DNA from: Gammaproteobacteria bacterium | Lineage (GTDB): Bacteria; Pseudomonadota; Gammaproteobacteria; Steroidobacterales; JABDKV01 | Direction of reading: 5' to 3' | DNA: 49,868 bases | Assembly (NCBI GenBank): GCA_024638445.1 | Contig: JAHEKH010000010.1 | Location: 1-49,868 of the forward strand | Part shown: positions 7,473-17,066 of the stretch, piece by piece | Position numbering within the stretch: position 1 is the stretch's first letter | Layout of the letters: each line of letters begins with the position of its first letter | Translations under genes and position numbers: made by a program | Notes under the pieces: generated by a model | The model's database searches: none | Told to the model about the DNA's origin: nothing | What the model saw: only the letters and a program-made list of their open reading frames with translations

Positions 7473-8389
7473 AACACAGGCACGCGCAGAGCGGCATTGC
7501 CCTGATCACCGCGATGTTTATCGTGGCTCTGGCGACGATGTGGATAGCGTCCATTGTCTGGATCGATCACCTGCAAAAACGACGCGTTGCCAACCTGCTG
7601 CTGACAGACCAGGCCGTGCTCTATGCGATGGGCGGCGAATCCTGGGCGCACGACATCCTGCGGCTGGACCTGGAAAACGGCCCCACCGATAACCTGACCG
7701 AGGAGTGGGCGATACCGCTCCCGCCGCTGCCCGTTGACGGCGGACAGATCGAGGGCGCACTGGAAGACCTGCAGGGCCGATTTAATATCAATAACCTGAT
7801 CAACCCCGCCGGCCAGCCCAACCCGGCTGCTATCGAGATTTTCCGGCGGCTGCTCGCGCTTCTCGAAATCGATCCGGCGCTGGTCGGTCACGTCATCGAC
7901 TGGGTCGATCCCGACGTTGACCTCAGCTTCCCGCAAGGCGCCGAAGACGATGTCTATACGGCCAGGATTCCGCCCTACCGGACGGGCAACGGCCCAATCA
8001 CCAGCATCAGCGAACTGCGGGCTGTCGAAGGTATTGACAGCGAGATCTACGATGCGCTGTCACCCCATGTGGCCGCCCTCCCCGTCGGCACCACGATCAA
8101 CATCAACACGGCAACCGTCGAGGTGCTGGCAGCACTGTCCGATGACATCAGTCTTTTTGACGCCCAGTCCATTGCCGATGGACGCATCGATGCACCCTTC
8201 GATTCGCTGGAAGAAATTCGCGACGACGTGAGTCCGCAGGTTATTCCGCTGCTGTCTGTATCTACTGATTTTTTCAGGGTAAACGTGCTCGTGTCGCTTG
8301 GCACTGTGCGGTTGTACATGTACAGTCTGCTCGAACGTGACGAGGCCGGCCGTGTAGGCACCCGCCTTCGCAGCTTTGGGACCGATTAA
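7469..8389 (+). CDS. gspK: Type II secretion tip pseudopilin GspK
   Basis: A 306-residue protein, larger than the other pseudopilins as expected for GspK, which caps the pseudopilus. The N-terminal helix follows SGIALITAMFIVALATMW and lacks the Glu at +5, a known GspK trait. Other family marks are GRFNINNLIN around residue 105 and the helix-hairpin-helix-like NINTATVEVLAAL. The start is the ATG at 7469 overlapping the gspJ stop; the longer open frame from 7346 is gspJ shadow. Confidence 0.93.
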   Translation: MKHRHAQSGIALITAMFIVALATMWIASIVWIDHLQKRRVANLLLTDQAVLYAMGGESWAHDILRLDLENGPTDNLTEEWAIPLPPLPVDGGQIEGALEDLQGRFNINNLINPAGQPNPAAIEIFRRLLALLEIDPALVGHVIDWVDPDVDLSFPQGAEDDVYTARIPPYRTGNGPITSISELRAVEGIDSEIYDALSPHVAALPVGTTININTATVEVLAALSDDISLFDAQSIADGRIDAPFDSLEEIRDDVSPQVIPLLSVSTDFFRVNVLVSLGTVRLYMYSLLERDEAGRVGTRLRSFGTD

Positions 8390-8398
8390 ACGAACCTC

Positions 8399-9628
8399 AT
8401 GACAGAGCACCTGGTAATCCAACTCGACGCCGCGAGCCCCGACCGGGTTCGCTGGGTTATCGCCGATAGCGGTGGCCAGCGAGTGTCGATGACCGAATCG
8501 GGTACCTATGCCGAAGCGGCCGGCAGGGCTCAACAGCGTCCGGTGATCGCCCTCGTGCCGGGACCGGAGGTGCTGCTGAGACAGGTCAACCTGCCCGTCC
8601 GTGGCGCTGCCAGGATGTTGCAGGCGGTTCCTTTTGCGCTGGAAGAACAGCTGGCCGATGACGTATCTGACCTGCATTTCGCCATCGGTCGCCGGGATGC
8701 GGCCGGCCAGGTGGGCGTGGCAGCGGTACGCCGGGCCCTGATGGAGCTCTGGCTGGACCGCTGCGACCAGGCCGGTCTGAACCTCAGCCACATGCTCCCG
8801 GAAACCGCCGGTATCCCCGAGTCAGACGGTTTGTGCCTGGTGATTGACGCCGACCGGGTCCTGATACGGGACGGCGATGGCCGATACCTGACCGGTGAGA
8901 CCGAGGCGGCCTCGGATTTCGTCGCGGCGATGGGTGTCGATGCCGATTCGGACGTAGCGGCGCACCTTTATTTGTCGTCGGCCGATGCCGCGAGACACTC
9001 CCGCGAAATCAGCGAGCTGCGGATGTTGCTGCCCGACGTCGAGGTCATCGAGGTACGGGACGATATTCTCCCGCTCAAGGCCAGTGCCGCGGTCAAGGCA
9101 CCCTACCCCAACCTGCTGCAGGGCGCATACGCGCGCTCCAGTAATCGCGAGAAGCTATGGCGCCCGTGGCGGACCGCTGCAATCCTTGCCGGCGTGTTCG
9201 TACTCGCAGCGCTGGGTGCCAAATCACTCGAAGTGATGAGCCTCAAGTCAGAAATGCGTCAGCTGACCGCAGAGCTGAACGCGATAGCAGCAGAAGCAAT
9301 GCCGGGCAGCCGAATCGTCGATCCCATGTTGCAGCTGGAGCAGCTGGCCACCAGCCTGCGCGGCTCCCCGGATTCCGGCAACCAGGAATTCCTGAGAATG
9401 CTCGATGTCCTGGCGCAGGCGTTGCGGTCCACGGGAGGCTCGACACTGGGGCGTCTCGATTATCGTCAGGGCACAATGGACCTGACGCTCACCGCTCCGG
9501 ATGTCGATACGCTCGATCGCATCAGCCGCGAAATTGACGGCAAGGGACTGAGCGCACAGATCCAGTCGACCAATCCGCGTGACAACGGGGTCGAAAGCCG
9601 CATTCGAATTTCCGACAAATCAACATGA
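8399..9628 (+). CDS. gspL: Type II secretion inner-membrane platform protein GspL
   Basis: A 409-residue bitopic membrane protein. The N-terminal ~255 residues form an actin-like cytoplasmic domain that in the family binds the ATPase GspE; VALVPGPEVLLRQVNLP and QAVPFALEEQLADDVSDLHFA are typical. One membrane helix follows (WRTAAILAGVFVLAALGA, around residue 265), then a periplasmic ferredoxin-like domain that pairs with GspM. It starts 9 bp after gspK and overlaps gspM by 4 bp. Confidence 0.93.
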   Translation: MTEHLVIQLDAASPDRVRWVIADSGGQRVSMTESGTYAEAAGRAQQRPVIALVPGPEVLLRQVNLPVRGAARMLQAVPFALEEQLADDVSDLHFAIGRRDAAGQVGVAAVRRALMELWLDRCDQAGLNLSHMLPETAGIPESDGLCLVIDADRVLIRDGDGRYLTGETEAASDFVAAMGVDADSDVAAHLYLSSADAARHSREISELRMLLPDVEVIEVRDDILPLKASAAVKAPYPNLLQGAYARSSNREKLWRPWRTAAILAGVFVLAALGAKSLEVMSLKSEMRQLTAELNAIAAEAMPGSRIVDPMLQLEQLATSLRGSPDSGNQEFLRMLDVLAQALRSTGGSTLGRLDYRQGTMDLTLTAPDVDTLDRISREIDGKGLSAQIQSTNPRDNGVESRIRISDKST

Positions 9629-10116
9629 AAGACTGGTTTGACAATCTGGAGGCTCGCGAGCGCCTGACGCTGCTGATTGGCGGAGCGGTGTTGCTGCTGG
9701 CTTTGGCCTGGGTCCTGTTGATCAACCCGCTTTTTGTCAGCGCCGGGGACCGCGCCGAGAAAATCGATGCACTCCGTGCCGACGTGGCGCGGGCGCGGGT
9801 GCTCGGCGCCGAAATCGCGGCACTGAAACAGAGCGGCGCTCGCCCGACCGGCGCCGGACAGGGCGGTGGGCAGTCGTTACTGGTCATCGTCGAGCAGACA
9901 TCGCGCAGCGCCGGACTGCAGGTAAACGAAACCCGTCCACTGGATGGCTCGGATGCCATTCGGGTCCGCTTTCGATCCGCCTCTTTCGACTCCCTGGTAC
10001 GTTGGATGGGACAGCTGTCGGCCCGCTATGCGATTGAGATCGACATTGCGTCGCTGGACCGCCTCGACACCGAGGGCATGGTTGACGCCCAGCTCACCCT
10101 CAAGCGCCCCGGCTGA
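9625..10116 (+). CDS. gspM: Type II secretion inner-membrane platform protein GspM
   Basis: A 163-residue bitopic protein. The short cytoplasmic N-terminus has the family's WFDNLEARERLTLLIGG block; a membrane helix (about residues 16-35) and a periplasmic ferredoxin-like domain follow. GspM stabilises GspL and links it to the rest of the platform. Overlaps gspL by 4 bp. Confidence 0.9.
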   Translation: MKDWFDNLEARERLTLLIGGAVLLLALAWVLLINPLFVSAGDRAEKIDALRADVARARVLGAEIAALKQSGARPTGAGQGGGQSLLVIVEQTSRSAGLQVNETRPLDGSDAIRVRFRSASFDSLVRWMGQLSARYAIEIDIASLDRLDTEGMVDAQLTLKRPG

Positions 10117-10124
10117 TCGCCCTC

Positions 10125-10883
10125 TTGCAAAGCACTGACTCAAAGCCCGGTCTGCACTGGCTGCTCATCCTCGGCGCGGCCGCCTACGTGATGTTCGCGC
10201 TGGTGACCTTTCCCGCGCGCCTGGTCCTGGCCTGGTTCCTGCCAGAGGTGCCGGTGTCGGGAGTCGCAGGCACCGTCTGGTCTGGCACCGCGGATACGAT
10301 CGTGGCCGGCCAGGTCCGGCTCGAGGATGTGACGTGGAAAGCTCACCCGCTGGCGCTGGCCACCGGCCGGGCGAGCTATACGGTGCGTGCCGGCGTTGCC
10401 GGCGGGAGCGTCCAGGCCCGCGCCAGCGCTGGTCTGGGCGGCACCATCCGGCTACGGGACGTTGCCGGAGTACTGCCGCTCGCCGCGTTTGCGGAAGTGG
10501 CCCCCGTCGATGCTGTCGATGGCCGCATCGGACTAGATTTCGCCAGTGCGACAATCGCCGATGAATGGATCACCGATGCCACCGGCAGCGCGAACCTCGT
10601 CTCGCTCAACGTGCTTGCGCCCGTCAATGAAGCGCTGGGCAGCTACGAGTTGGCTTTTGAAGGGGCAGGCGACAGCGGCCTGCAGGGGCGCCTTAGCGAT
10701 GTGCAGGGACCCCTGGCGGTGAACGGCACGCTCACGCTCGGTGCAGGTAAGTCGTGGTCACTGGACGCAACGGTAAAAGCAAAACCCAGCGCGTCACAGC
10801 AGCTGGCGCAATCGCTCTCATTTGTGGGCGAGAGACAGCCGGACGGCAGCTACAGGCTGCGTTACGACTCCGACGGGCGGTAG
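10125..10883 (+). CDS. gspN: Type II secretion protein GspN
   Basis: A 252-residue protein with one N-terminal membrane helix (about residues 12-38) and a beta-rich periplasmic domain. VSGVAGTVWSGTADTIVAG and the GRIGLDFASATI segment are typical of GspN, an accessory type II secretion component. The best start is TTG at 10125, 8 bp after gspM; no ATG or GTG fits before the membrane helix. GspN is optional among gammaproteobacteria, so its presence closes a full G-to-N set. The next gene is convergent, 3 bp away. Confidence 0.83.
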   Translation: MQSTDSKPGLHWLLILGAAAYVMFALVTFPARLVLAWFLPEVPVSGVAGTVWSGTADTIVAGQVRLEDVTWKAHPLALATGRASYTVRAGVAGGSVQARASAGLGGTIRLRDVAGVLPLAAFAEVAPVDAVDGRIGLDFASATIADEWITDATGSANLVSLNVLAPVNEALGSYELAFEGAGDSGLQGRLSDVQGPLAVNGTLTLGAGKSWSLDATVKAKPSASQQLAQSLSFVGERQPDGSYRLRYDSDGR

Positions 10884-10886
10884 CGC

Positions 10887-13800
10887 TCAGCTGCCGCTGT
10901 CCCACTCCCGCCAGCCACCAGCGAAAGGAAAATACACGCCAATCCGGACCGGTGTCGGGTCGTAGCGGCGCGCCAACCCGGCAAAATCATTCCACAGGGG
11001 CCGCAGACCCTCGATCAGTTCATCAGAGATTTCCCTGGCGAAGTCATAGCCGATAATCCAGCGGCTTCCATTTTCGACGAAGCTGACGTCAATCTCCGCA
11101 TCGATGAGCCGGCTGTCCAGCCAGCCGGTTAGCCGCAATGGCGCCGACTTGTTGTCATGACCTGCGCTGAGCAGCCATGCACCTCGTTCTTCATCGAGCA
11201 TGTTGCGTATTGCCAGGCCGGCGCGATCGGCCATACCCGGTACTTCGTCGTGGGATATGCCCATCATGGCGAGGAGTTGCTGGAGGTTGTTCTCCAGACC
11301 GTCCAGCGAGCGCATCGCCCAGTCGACAGGCCCGAGCGTTCCGATTTCAGCGAGCGTTCTGCGCATGACCTTCGAGAGGATGTCGGCATGCCGTTCACCT
11401 CCAGGCTGATCTGCGACAGGCCGCGCCTGCGTTTCGGTCGCCTGCCACTGCTTGGGCTGCGGCGACTCGGGCAGCAGCCATGAAGACGGCAGCCGGCGGA
11501 TGGTACGCACCACCGGTGCCCGCTGCAGATCGGCCTCAGCGACAGCCGGCTCGTCCGGCAGCTGGTCGCGCAGCGAGGGCCACATGGCCCCGAGCGGCGA
11601 ATGGGCTGGCGGCTGATGCCAGCCATCGTCGCCGTGCAGCGTCCGGGTGACGACGTGAAGGGACTGGTCGGCCCTTGTCGCGCCGGCGTAAAACAGCCGC
11701 CGCAGCTCGTTGTCATTCATCCGCGTCTGTAGCGCGGCGAGCCAGTCGTTAATCGCGTCGCCCGCACCCTCGCCGCTGACGGGCGCCAGCAGCAGCTGTG
11801 GCTTGCCATACTGGTCGGGCCGGACCAGCCAGCGCAATGCCCGGTCACCTGCGGATTCGTTGCCCACTGTCGACAGCCCGGCAAGGATGACATGGTCAAA
11901 CTGGCGCCGCGCCGCCTGCCGTATCGTCGTCACCAGTACTCCTTCGGTACCGGCGACGCTCATCTCGAGGCGTTCCACAGCCGCGTCGAGCGCTTCCAGG
12001 CTGTCTGGCTCGCCGCCGTCGTCGATTCTTTCGAGCATGCGAAAAAACTCACGGGTCTGCTGCAGCTCGCGATCGTCTGCGATGCACACCGCGCCACCCA
12101 GGGCAGTCCAGACGCCTTCGATCAGCCGCCTGAGGTCGCGACGGCCACGTTCCGCAAGCGACTGAGCGAATACCCGCTTGATCCGCGACAGTCGCTGTTG
12201 GCCGTCTTCGCTCAATCTCGAACGGCGCTGTTCATCGATGACCAGCTCCCAGACCGCAACGTCGGTCGAGTCCGCACAAAGGCGATGCAGGTCATCCAGG
12301 GTCAACCCACACCATGGCGCCCGCAGCACCGTCAGCCAGGCAACCCGGTCGGCCAGGTGGCAAAGCGCGCGGGTCAGAGCGTGCAGATCCTGCACCGTGC
12401 TGCGTTGTCCCAGCTGCTCGACAGCCTCGCTCCGGCAACCGATGCCGGCCCGGCGCAGGCTGTCGACCACCGATGTGGCCAGGCCCGGGTCGCCCAGCAG
12501 AACCGCAGTACTGCCTTCCGCGAGCGCTGGCGATCCGGTAATCAGCCGGGCTATCCACTCGCTCTCGATGTCGACCGGGCCGGACAAAGCGTGAATCCGG
12601 ACCTCGCCCGAATGCTCGCTAACCGGGTCGGCCGCGACGAAGGGCATCGCGCCTTCGCCAATGATTGCCGTCTCGTCACCGGCGAAAATATCGTTGATCC
12701 ACCGGACTATGGCCGACCCGCTGCGCTGCTGTTGCCCGAGGGAAACCAGCGACAGGTCGATCTTTCCGAGTCCGCTGTTGAGCAGCTTGAGATATTGTGC
12801 AGGCTGAGCGCCCTCGCTGCGTCGAATAGACGCAAACGCGTTGCCGGTTACCAGCAGGCTCCGCTCGTCTTCCCCGGTCCAGGAACGAGTCAGGCTTTCG
12901 AGCAGCTTCGCTCCCAGCAAAGAAAGTTCGTGCATATTGTCGACTACAATATGGCGCAGCCCCTGCGGGCCAAAAATCTCGGCGTGGCCGGCTTGCAATG
13001 CCCGGATGGCACCCTGCAGCACCTCGGTAATATCCATCTCCCCCAACGCCCTGAAAGCACGCGACAGGTCGGCAATGACCCGCGGCAAGACTGCCAGCAG
13101 TGACTGCAGGACCGTCCACTGGAGATGGGTATAACGCACGTCAGCAATTTCACTGACGGCCGCAAGCCGCTGGGTGAAACCGGGAATTTCCGACAACCTC
13201 GCAACGAGGACCTGTGCGCGACTCTGCATTTCGATCCGCCGGCTGCGCTCCTTGTCATCGCTCGCATCTGCAGCTGGCGGAAAGCCGACGGCCTCATCGA
13301 ATTCCTGTCGCAACCGGCCATCATCATCCAGCAGCAATGTGCACAGACCACGCCAGGCGCGCAGATTTGCCGCGTCGGCCGACGGCAGGCTGTTGAGGTC
13401 ACGGCAGAACGTGACCGGCGAATCGTCTCCCCGCAGGGACAGGTGCTTGCCTGCCATCGCCGAAACGGTTACCAGTTCATCGCTCACATCGTCGGGAATC
13501 GCAGCCGACACCTCGGTCAGCGTCATTACCACGGCGTCTTCCAGCGCCGACTGCAGGGTCGACCTGTTCTCTTCAGGACTCGCCAGCTCGACGCACTGGT
13601 GCAGCTCTGCCCGCCGGCGCAGCAAAGCCGCCAGCAGGGTTTCTGCCCGCACCAGGTCGTTGTCGAGATGCAGCAGGAGCGTTTCCAGGTTCGGCGCAAC
13701 ACCGTCATCGTGATCAAGGGTGCGAAGCAAGGCTCGCGATGCCGTTCGGTAATACGCGTCGGGATCGGCGGTGATGCGAACGCCGGCCCCGCATCCGGAG

Positions 13801-14141
13801 GAAACCGGCGCCGCCTCGACCAACGCCAGGGACAGGCTGGCCAGCGTGTGGACGTGGAGACACTCGGGGTGCGCCGCGAGGTTCCAGCTGCGCCCGGCAT
13901 CGTGTTTCGACAGGTCAGACTCACTGTCGGCCAACTCTTTCCGGACTGCCCCGCGGACTTTTTCTACGGCTGCCTCGTCGTCGACGAGAAACAGGACTTC
14001 CTCGGAATGTTCGACTCCAACCAGCGCCGCTATGAATCGCTTGATGGCAACATGGGTCTTGCCGCACCCTTCACCACCCTCGATGACGATCGACCGGCCC
14101 AGGTCGACTGCCTCTGCTTCCGGATCCATCAGCAGGTTCAT
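10887..14141 (-). CDS. AddA/RecB-like UvrD-family helicase-nuclease homologue, catalytic motifs degenerate
   Basis: A 1,084-residue protein with the overall plan of the helicase-nuclease subunit of AddAB-type exonucleases. Walker A is intact (GGEGCGKT, residues 22-29) and the motif VI region is recognisable (ELRRLFYAGATRADQSLHV). Other motifs are not. Motif Ia reads FLVDDEAA instead of TFT-like. Motif II reads VVDNMHEL (D401-N402) instead of DEFQD. Motif III reads VTGNAFASI (from 431) instead of GDPKQSI. Motif V reads TIRQAARRQFD. The C-terminal PD-(D/E)XK-like domain has WIIGYDFA (1031-1033) where IIDYKT is expected. It probably binds ATP but is unlikely to be a working helicase or nuclease. 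Overlaps its partner by 4 bp (ATGA). Confidence 0.72.
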   Translation of the reverse strand: MNLLMDPEAEAVDLGRSIVIEGGEGCGKTHVAIKRFIAALVGVEHSEEVLFLVDDEAAVEKVRGAVRKELADSESDLSKHDAGRSWNLAAHPECLHVHTLASLSLALVEAAPVSSGCGAGVRITADPDAYYRTASRALLRTLDHDDGVAPNLETLLLHLDNDLVRAETLLAALLRRRAELHQCVELASPEENRSTLQSALEDAVVMTLTEVSAAIPDDVSDELVTVSAMAGKHLSLRGDDSPVTFCRDLNSLPSADAANLRAWRGLCTLLLDDDGRLRQEFDEAVGFPPAADASDDKERSRRIEMQSRAQVLVARLSEIPGFTQRLAAVSEIADVRYTHLQWTVLQSLLAVLPRVIADLSRAFRALGEMDITEVLQGAIRALQAGHAEIFGPQGLRHIVVDNMHELSLLGAKLLESLTRSWTGEDERSLLVTGNAFASIRRSEGAQPAQYLKLLNSGLGKIDLSLVSLGQQQRSGSAIVRWINDIFAGDETAIIGEGAMPFVAADPVSEHSGEVRIHALSGPVDIESEWIARLITGSPALAEGSTAVLLGDPGLATSVVDSLRRAGIGCRSEAVEQLGQRSTVQDLHALTRALCHLADRVAWLTVLRAPWCGLTLDDLHRLCADSTDVAVWELVIDEQRRSRLSEDGQQRLSRIKRVFAQSLAERGRRDLRRLIEGVWTALGGAVCIADDRELQQTREFFRMLERIDDGGEPDSLEALDAAVERLEMSVAGTEGVLVTTIRQAARRQFDHVILAGLSTVGNESAGDRALRWLVRPDQYGKPQLLLAPVSGEGAGDAINDWLAALQTRMNDNELRRLFYAGATRADQSLHVVTRTLHGDDGWHQPPAHSPLGAMWPSLRDQLPDEPAVAEADLQRAPVVRTIRRLPSSWLLPESPQPKQWQATETQARPVADQPGGERHADILSKVMRRTLAEIGTLGPVDWAMRSLDGLENNLQQLLAMMGISHDEVPGMADRAGLAIRNMLDEERGAWLLSAGHDNKSAPLRLTGWLDSRLIDAEIDVSFVENGSRWIIGYDFAREISDELIEGLRPLWNDFAGLARRYDPTPVRIGVYFPFAGGWREWDSGS

Positions 14142-16828
14142 GTCGACGGCTCGACAGGCATTTCGTTAACCCGGCAAAGGCTCGCCAGGTGACAGGCACT
14201 GCACGTCTCTGCCCCGTGTTTCGGGTCGACAGCGGCATTGCCGCCGGCGAAGTCCCCGGTCAGGCGTGTCAGGGTGTGCCGCCACGACTCCAGGAGCCCG
14301 TCCCAATCCAGTCCGGTCAGTGTTGCCAGCCGGCTCTCCTCGTAAACCGGCAGACCGGTCACCACCGGAGTGTGCTGGACTCCGGACAGATCCATGCGTT
14401 CCGCAGACACAAAACCCGTCAACAGGGCCACCGGCTCTTCTTCGGTAGCCAGCACGTAAAGCTGCAGCGTCGGCGAATCCGGCCGCTCGCCGGTCCATTT
14501 TTCGGCGACGAACGGTGCCGTGTCATAGTCGATTACCGCCATGCCCTGCCCGCTTACCGAGTCGATACGGTCGACATGAGCCCGGATGGTCACGCCGGCA
14601 ATTTCGATCGTGGCGAATACATTGGTTTGCTGCACCTGGAACGGAGCCCGTCGGGTCTCGACCCGCAGCCATTGCATGAGGAGCCGGACCATTCGCGCGT
14701 GTTCAAGCGCTCGGTAACGGCGTGACAGGCGCACCGGCAGCTTGCGTTCGAATACCGCGAGCACCGTGTCGGCCACCTCCCAGATCTGGACTTCCAGGTG
14801 TTCACCGGACAAGGCTGCCTGCAGTACGTCCGATGATTCGATGCGGTGCCACATATGCTCCAGGCCCATCCGCACCAGTTCAACCCGTGCTTCTGGCCGC
14901 AGACCGGGCCGCAGTGCACGCAGTGGCCGGGCGCCCAGCCGCTGCACGGCAAACGACCGGAAGGGACATGCGGCCTGGAGCTCTACGACTGCCTGGTCGA
15001 GGTCGATGGACTCGACCGGATCGAGTGCCGGCCCCCTGTCATCGGTGACCACCTGAATATCCGTAGTAGCCAGCAAGGCCCGCCGGTAGTCGGTCAGCTC
15101 GGCCAGTTCGATATCGTTCTGCGACACTGACGGCAGGGTGGCGAATGCAGAGGGTAATGCGCCGGTTGATGTCTCCACGCGAGAAACGACAACACTTGGC
15201 GCCGCGCTCACCAGCCGGCCAATTCGCTTGGTCGTCCTGGCGTCGCGCAAACCAGGATCGCTTTCCGGTAATTCATGATTGCGCTGCCATTCCACCGGAA
15301 TGAAGGGATTTGGCTGTCCGATATCGGAACGCCACCTGCCGCTGGCCGCGTCACAGATCCAGAGGTGATCAAAACTGAGCCACTCGGCGTCGGCTGGCTC
15401 CAGCACCATGATCGGCGTATTGGGCGCATGAAACTGGAACTGCCGCTGCCGCAACAGGTGTCTGAATACTCGTAGTGCTTCGGGAGCAGTCAACGTTTTG
15501 AGCACCCGGTCGAGAGATGCGAATTCGTCGACGAGCTTCTCAAAGTCATGCTGTGCCTGTTGCTGGATTGCGTCCTGGCGGCCCTCACCGGGCCAGCCAA
15601 AAATCTCCAGCAGTTCCCTGAAGCCGGTTGCCCACTGACCCGGCATTCTCGGCTTGTTGATGTCTTTCCGGTCGAGCATCCGCATCACCAGCGATTCCAG
15701 CCGGAAATCGGTCGCCGCTATACCGGTAGCGTGCCGGAAAGCCTCCAGCATGCCCGGCAGATGCATGACATCCACGTCAACGGAACCCTTTTCGCGAATC
15801 CAGGCATCGAATCGCGCCCGTCGCGGCGCCTCGGCCACACCGCCAGAAATAAAAGGCGAACGGATGATCCGGCTCAGGACGCGCATCGACACGCCGCCCA
15901 TCGACAGGGCCAGCACATGGTCTGCGGCAACCACGACCGGCTGTTTGCGCAACGGCCGGCCGGCGACTACTTCATAGGGTCGTTGTGCCTCACTGGACGC
16001 GCCCGGCAGCGAGGCCCCGGCCATGAACGCGGAATCGAGTACGCGCTCGACCCGCTGGAAATTGTCGCGCAGCCCCGGCACCACCATTCCAACCCGTTGG
16101 GCGCCACCGGCCAGCACGAGACCCCGCAGCCAGCGCACCGCCGTTTCGAGTTCCTCGTCGTGTTTTGCGAGCGTGAGTAGTCCCGCCTGCCGGGGTGTTT
16201 CGCTCCCACGGGTCATTGCCAGCCGGGTACCCATGCCCGCCAAAACGCGCAGCAACCCCCGCTGCTGGGGATTGAAGCTGTCAAAGCCCGTCAGAAGGAC
16301 TCTTGGCGGAACCGGCACCGCGCCCGAACTGATAGCCGGAACCAGCGAGTCGATTACACGGGCCGAGTCCAGCCAGGCATTGTCGGCGCAATGCCGGTGA
16401 TAGGTCTTCATCCACCGGGAAAAAGCACTTTGCTCGGCCGTGGTAAAGCCAACCGTTCCGGGGTCGGGAAGCCGCCACTCCTGGAGCAACTGCCATGCGT
16501 CACGCGCGAGACCGGCAGTGCCGCGAATGTTGAGTGGCGGATCCTTCGACTCGGTCACCACCCGTTCCCACAGAATCTGCTCCTGGTAGCCGGTCAGCAG
16601 CTGGCGGCGGCCGGACGGCGAAGCATAGCCCGACCACAGCACCTGTTCGCCCAGTGCCCGCAGCCAGTCATTCCATGAAAGGACCTTTCCGCTCTCCCAG
16701 GCTTGCAGCCCGTTCGAGGCCTGGTGCAGCGCGTATTGCTGTCGGATCTCGCGCGCGAGCCGGTCATTGGCAGAAACGACCACGGCGGCGGATCCCAGGG
16801 CTTCCAGGACCTGTTCAGATAACGCCAT
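14138..16828 (-). CDS. AddB-like PD-(D/E)XK-fold DNA repair protein with [4Fe-4S] cysteines, nuclease lysine missing
   Basis: An 896-residue protein resembling the family annotated as probable DNA repair protein (TIGR03623-type), the AddB-like partner of a UvrD-like helicase. The N-terminus (VVVSANDRLAREIRQQYALHQ) is a helicase-like domain lacking Walker A, as in AddB. The C-terminal nuclease fold keeps the iron-sulphur staple: Cys621 in ACPFRSF and Cys876, Cys879 and Cys885 in CSACHLASLC. It also keeps the RIDSV strand. The active-site motif reads VIDYDTA (767-769) where the family has VIDYKTG, so the catalytic lysine is replaced by aspartate. First gene of the pair, coupled by ATGA to the AddA-like gene. 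Confidence 0.75.
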   Translation of the reverse strand: MALSEQVLEALGSAAVVVSANDRLAREIRQQYALHQASNGLQAWESGKVLSWNDWLRALGEQVLWSGYASPSGRRQLLTGYQEQILWERVVTESKDPPLNIRGTAGLARDAWQLLQEWRLPDPGTVGFTTAEQSAFSRWMKTYHRHCADNAWLDSARVIDSLVPAISSGAVPVPPRVLLTGFDSFNPQQRGLLRVLAGMGTRLAMTRGSETPRQAGLLTLAKHDEELETAVRWLRGLVLAGGAQRVGMVVPGLRDNFQRVERVLDSAFMAGASLPGASSEAQRPYEVVAGRPLRKQPVVVAADHVLALSMGGVSMRVLSRIIRSPFISGGVAEAPRRARFDAWIREKGSVDVDVMHLPGMLEAFRHATGIAATDFRLESLVMRMLDRKDINKPRMPGQWATGFRELLEIFGWPGEGRQDAIQQQAQHDFEKLVDEFASLDRVLKTLTAPEALRVFRHLLRQRQFQFHAPNTPIMVLEPADAEWLSFDHLWICDAASGRWRSDIGQPNPFIPVEWQRNHELPESDPGLRDARTTKRIGRLVSAAPSVVVSRVETSTGALPSAFATLPSVSQNDIELAELTDYRRALLATTDIQVVTDDRGPALDPVESIDLDQAVVELQAACPFRSFAVQRLGARPLRALRPGLRPEARVELVRMGLEHMWHRIESSDVLQAALSGEHLEVQIWEVADTVLAVFERKLPVRLSRRYRALEHARMVRLLMQWLRVETRRAPFQVQQTNVFATIEIAGVTIRAHVDRIDSVSGQGMAVIDYDTAPFVAEKWTGERPDSPTLQLYVLATEEEPVALLTGFVSAERMDLSGVQHTPVVTGLPVYEESRLATLTGLDWDGLLESWRHTLTRLTGDFAGGNAAVDPKHGAETCSACHLASLCRVNEMPVEPST

Positions 16829-17066
16829 GTCTGCCCGATTCCGGCTCTTTTTCGTTCCGGACTAGCCTGGTTTGCACACTATTAGCTATCGGCATGCACC
16901 ATTGGCGCCTTTAGCCGACACGCCGACCTCCCAATTCGTTGTCACGGAAGCTCCCCTGACAGATAAACACCGCCCTGCCGTCGAACACTGGAGACTTGCA
17001 GTAACCACCGTCTGCGGCAGAATTGTACACGATCGAACTCCTTCCCCGACACCGCCGGTAATCCTG

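Noticed and set aside
10887-16828. Calling the pair addAB or recBC outright
   Set aside because: Architecture fits, but key helicase and nuclease residues are missing in both, so a standard gene symbol would mislead.
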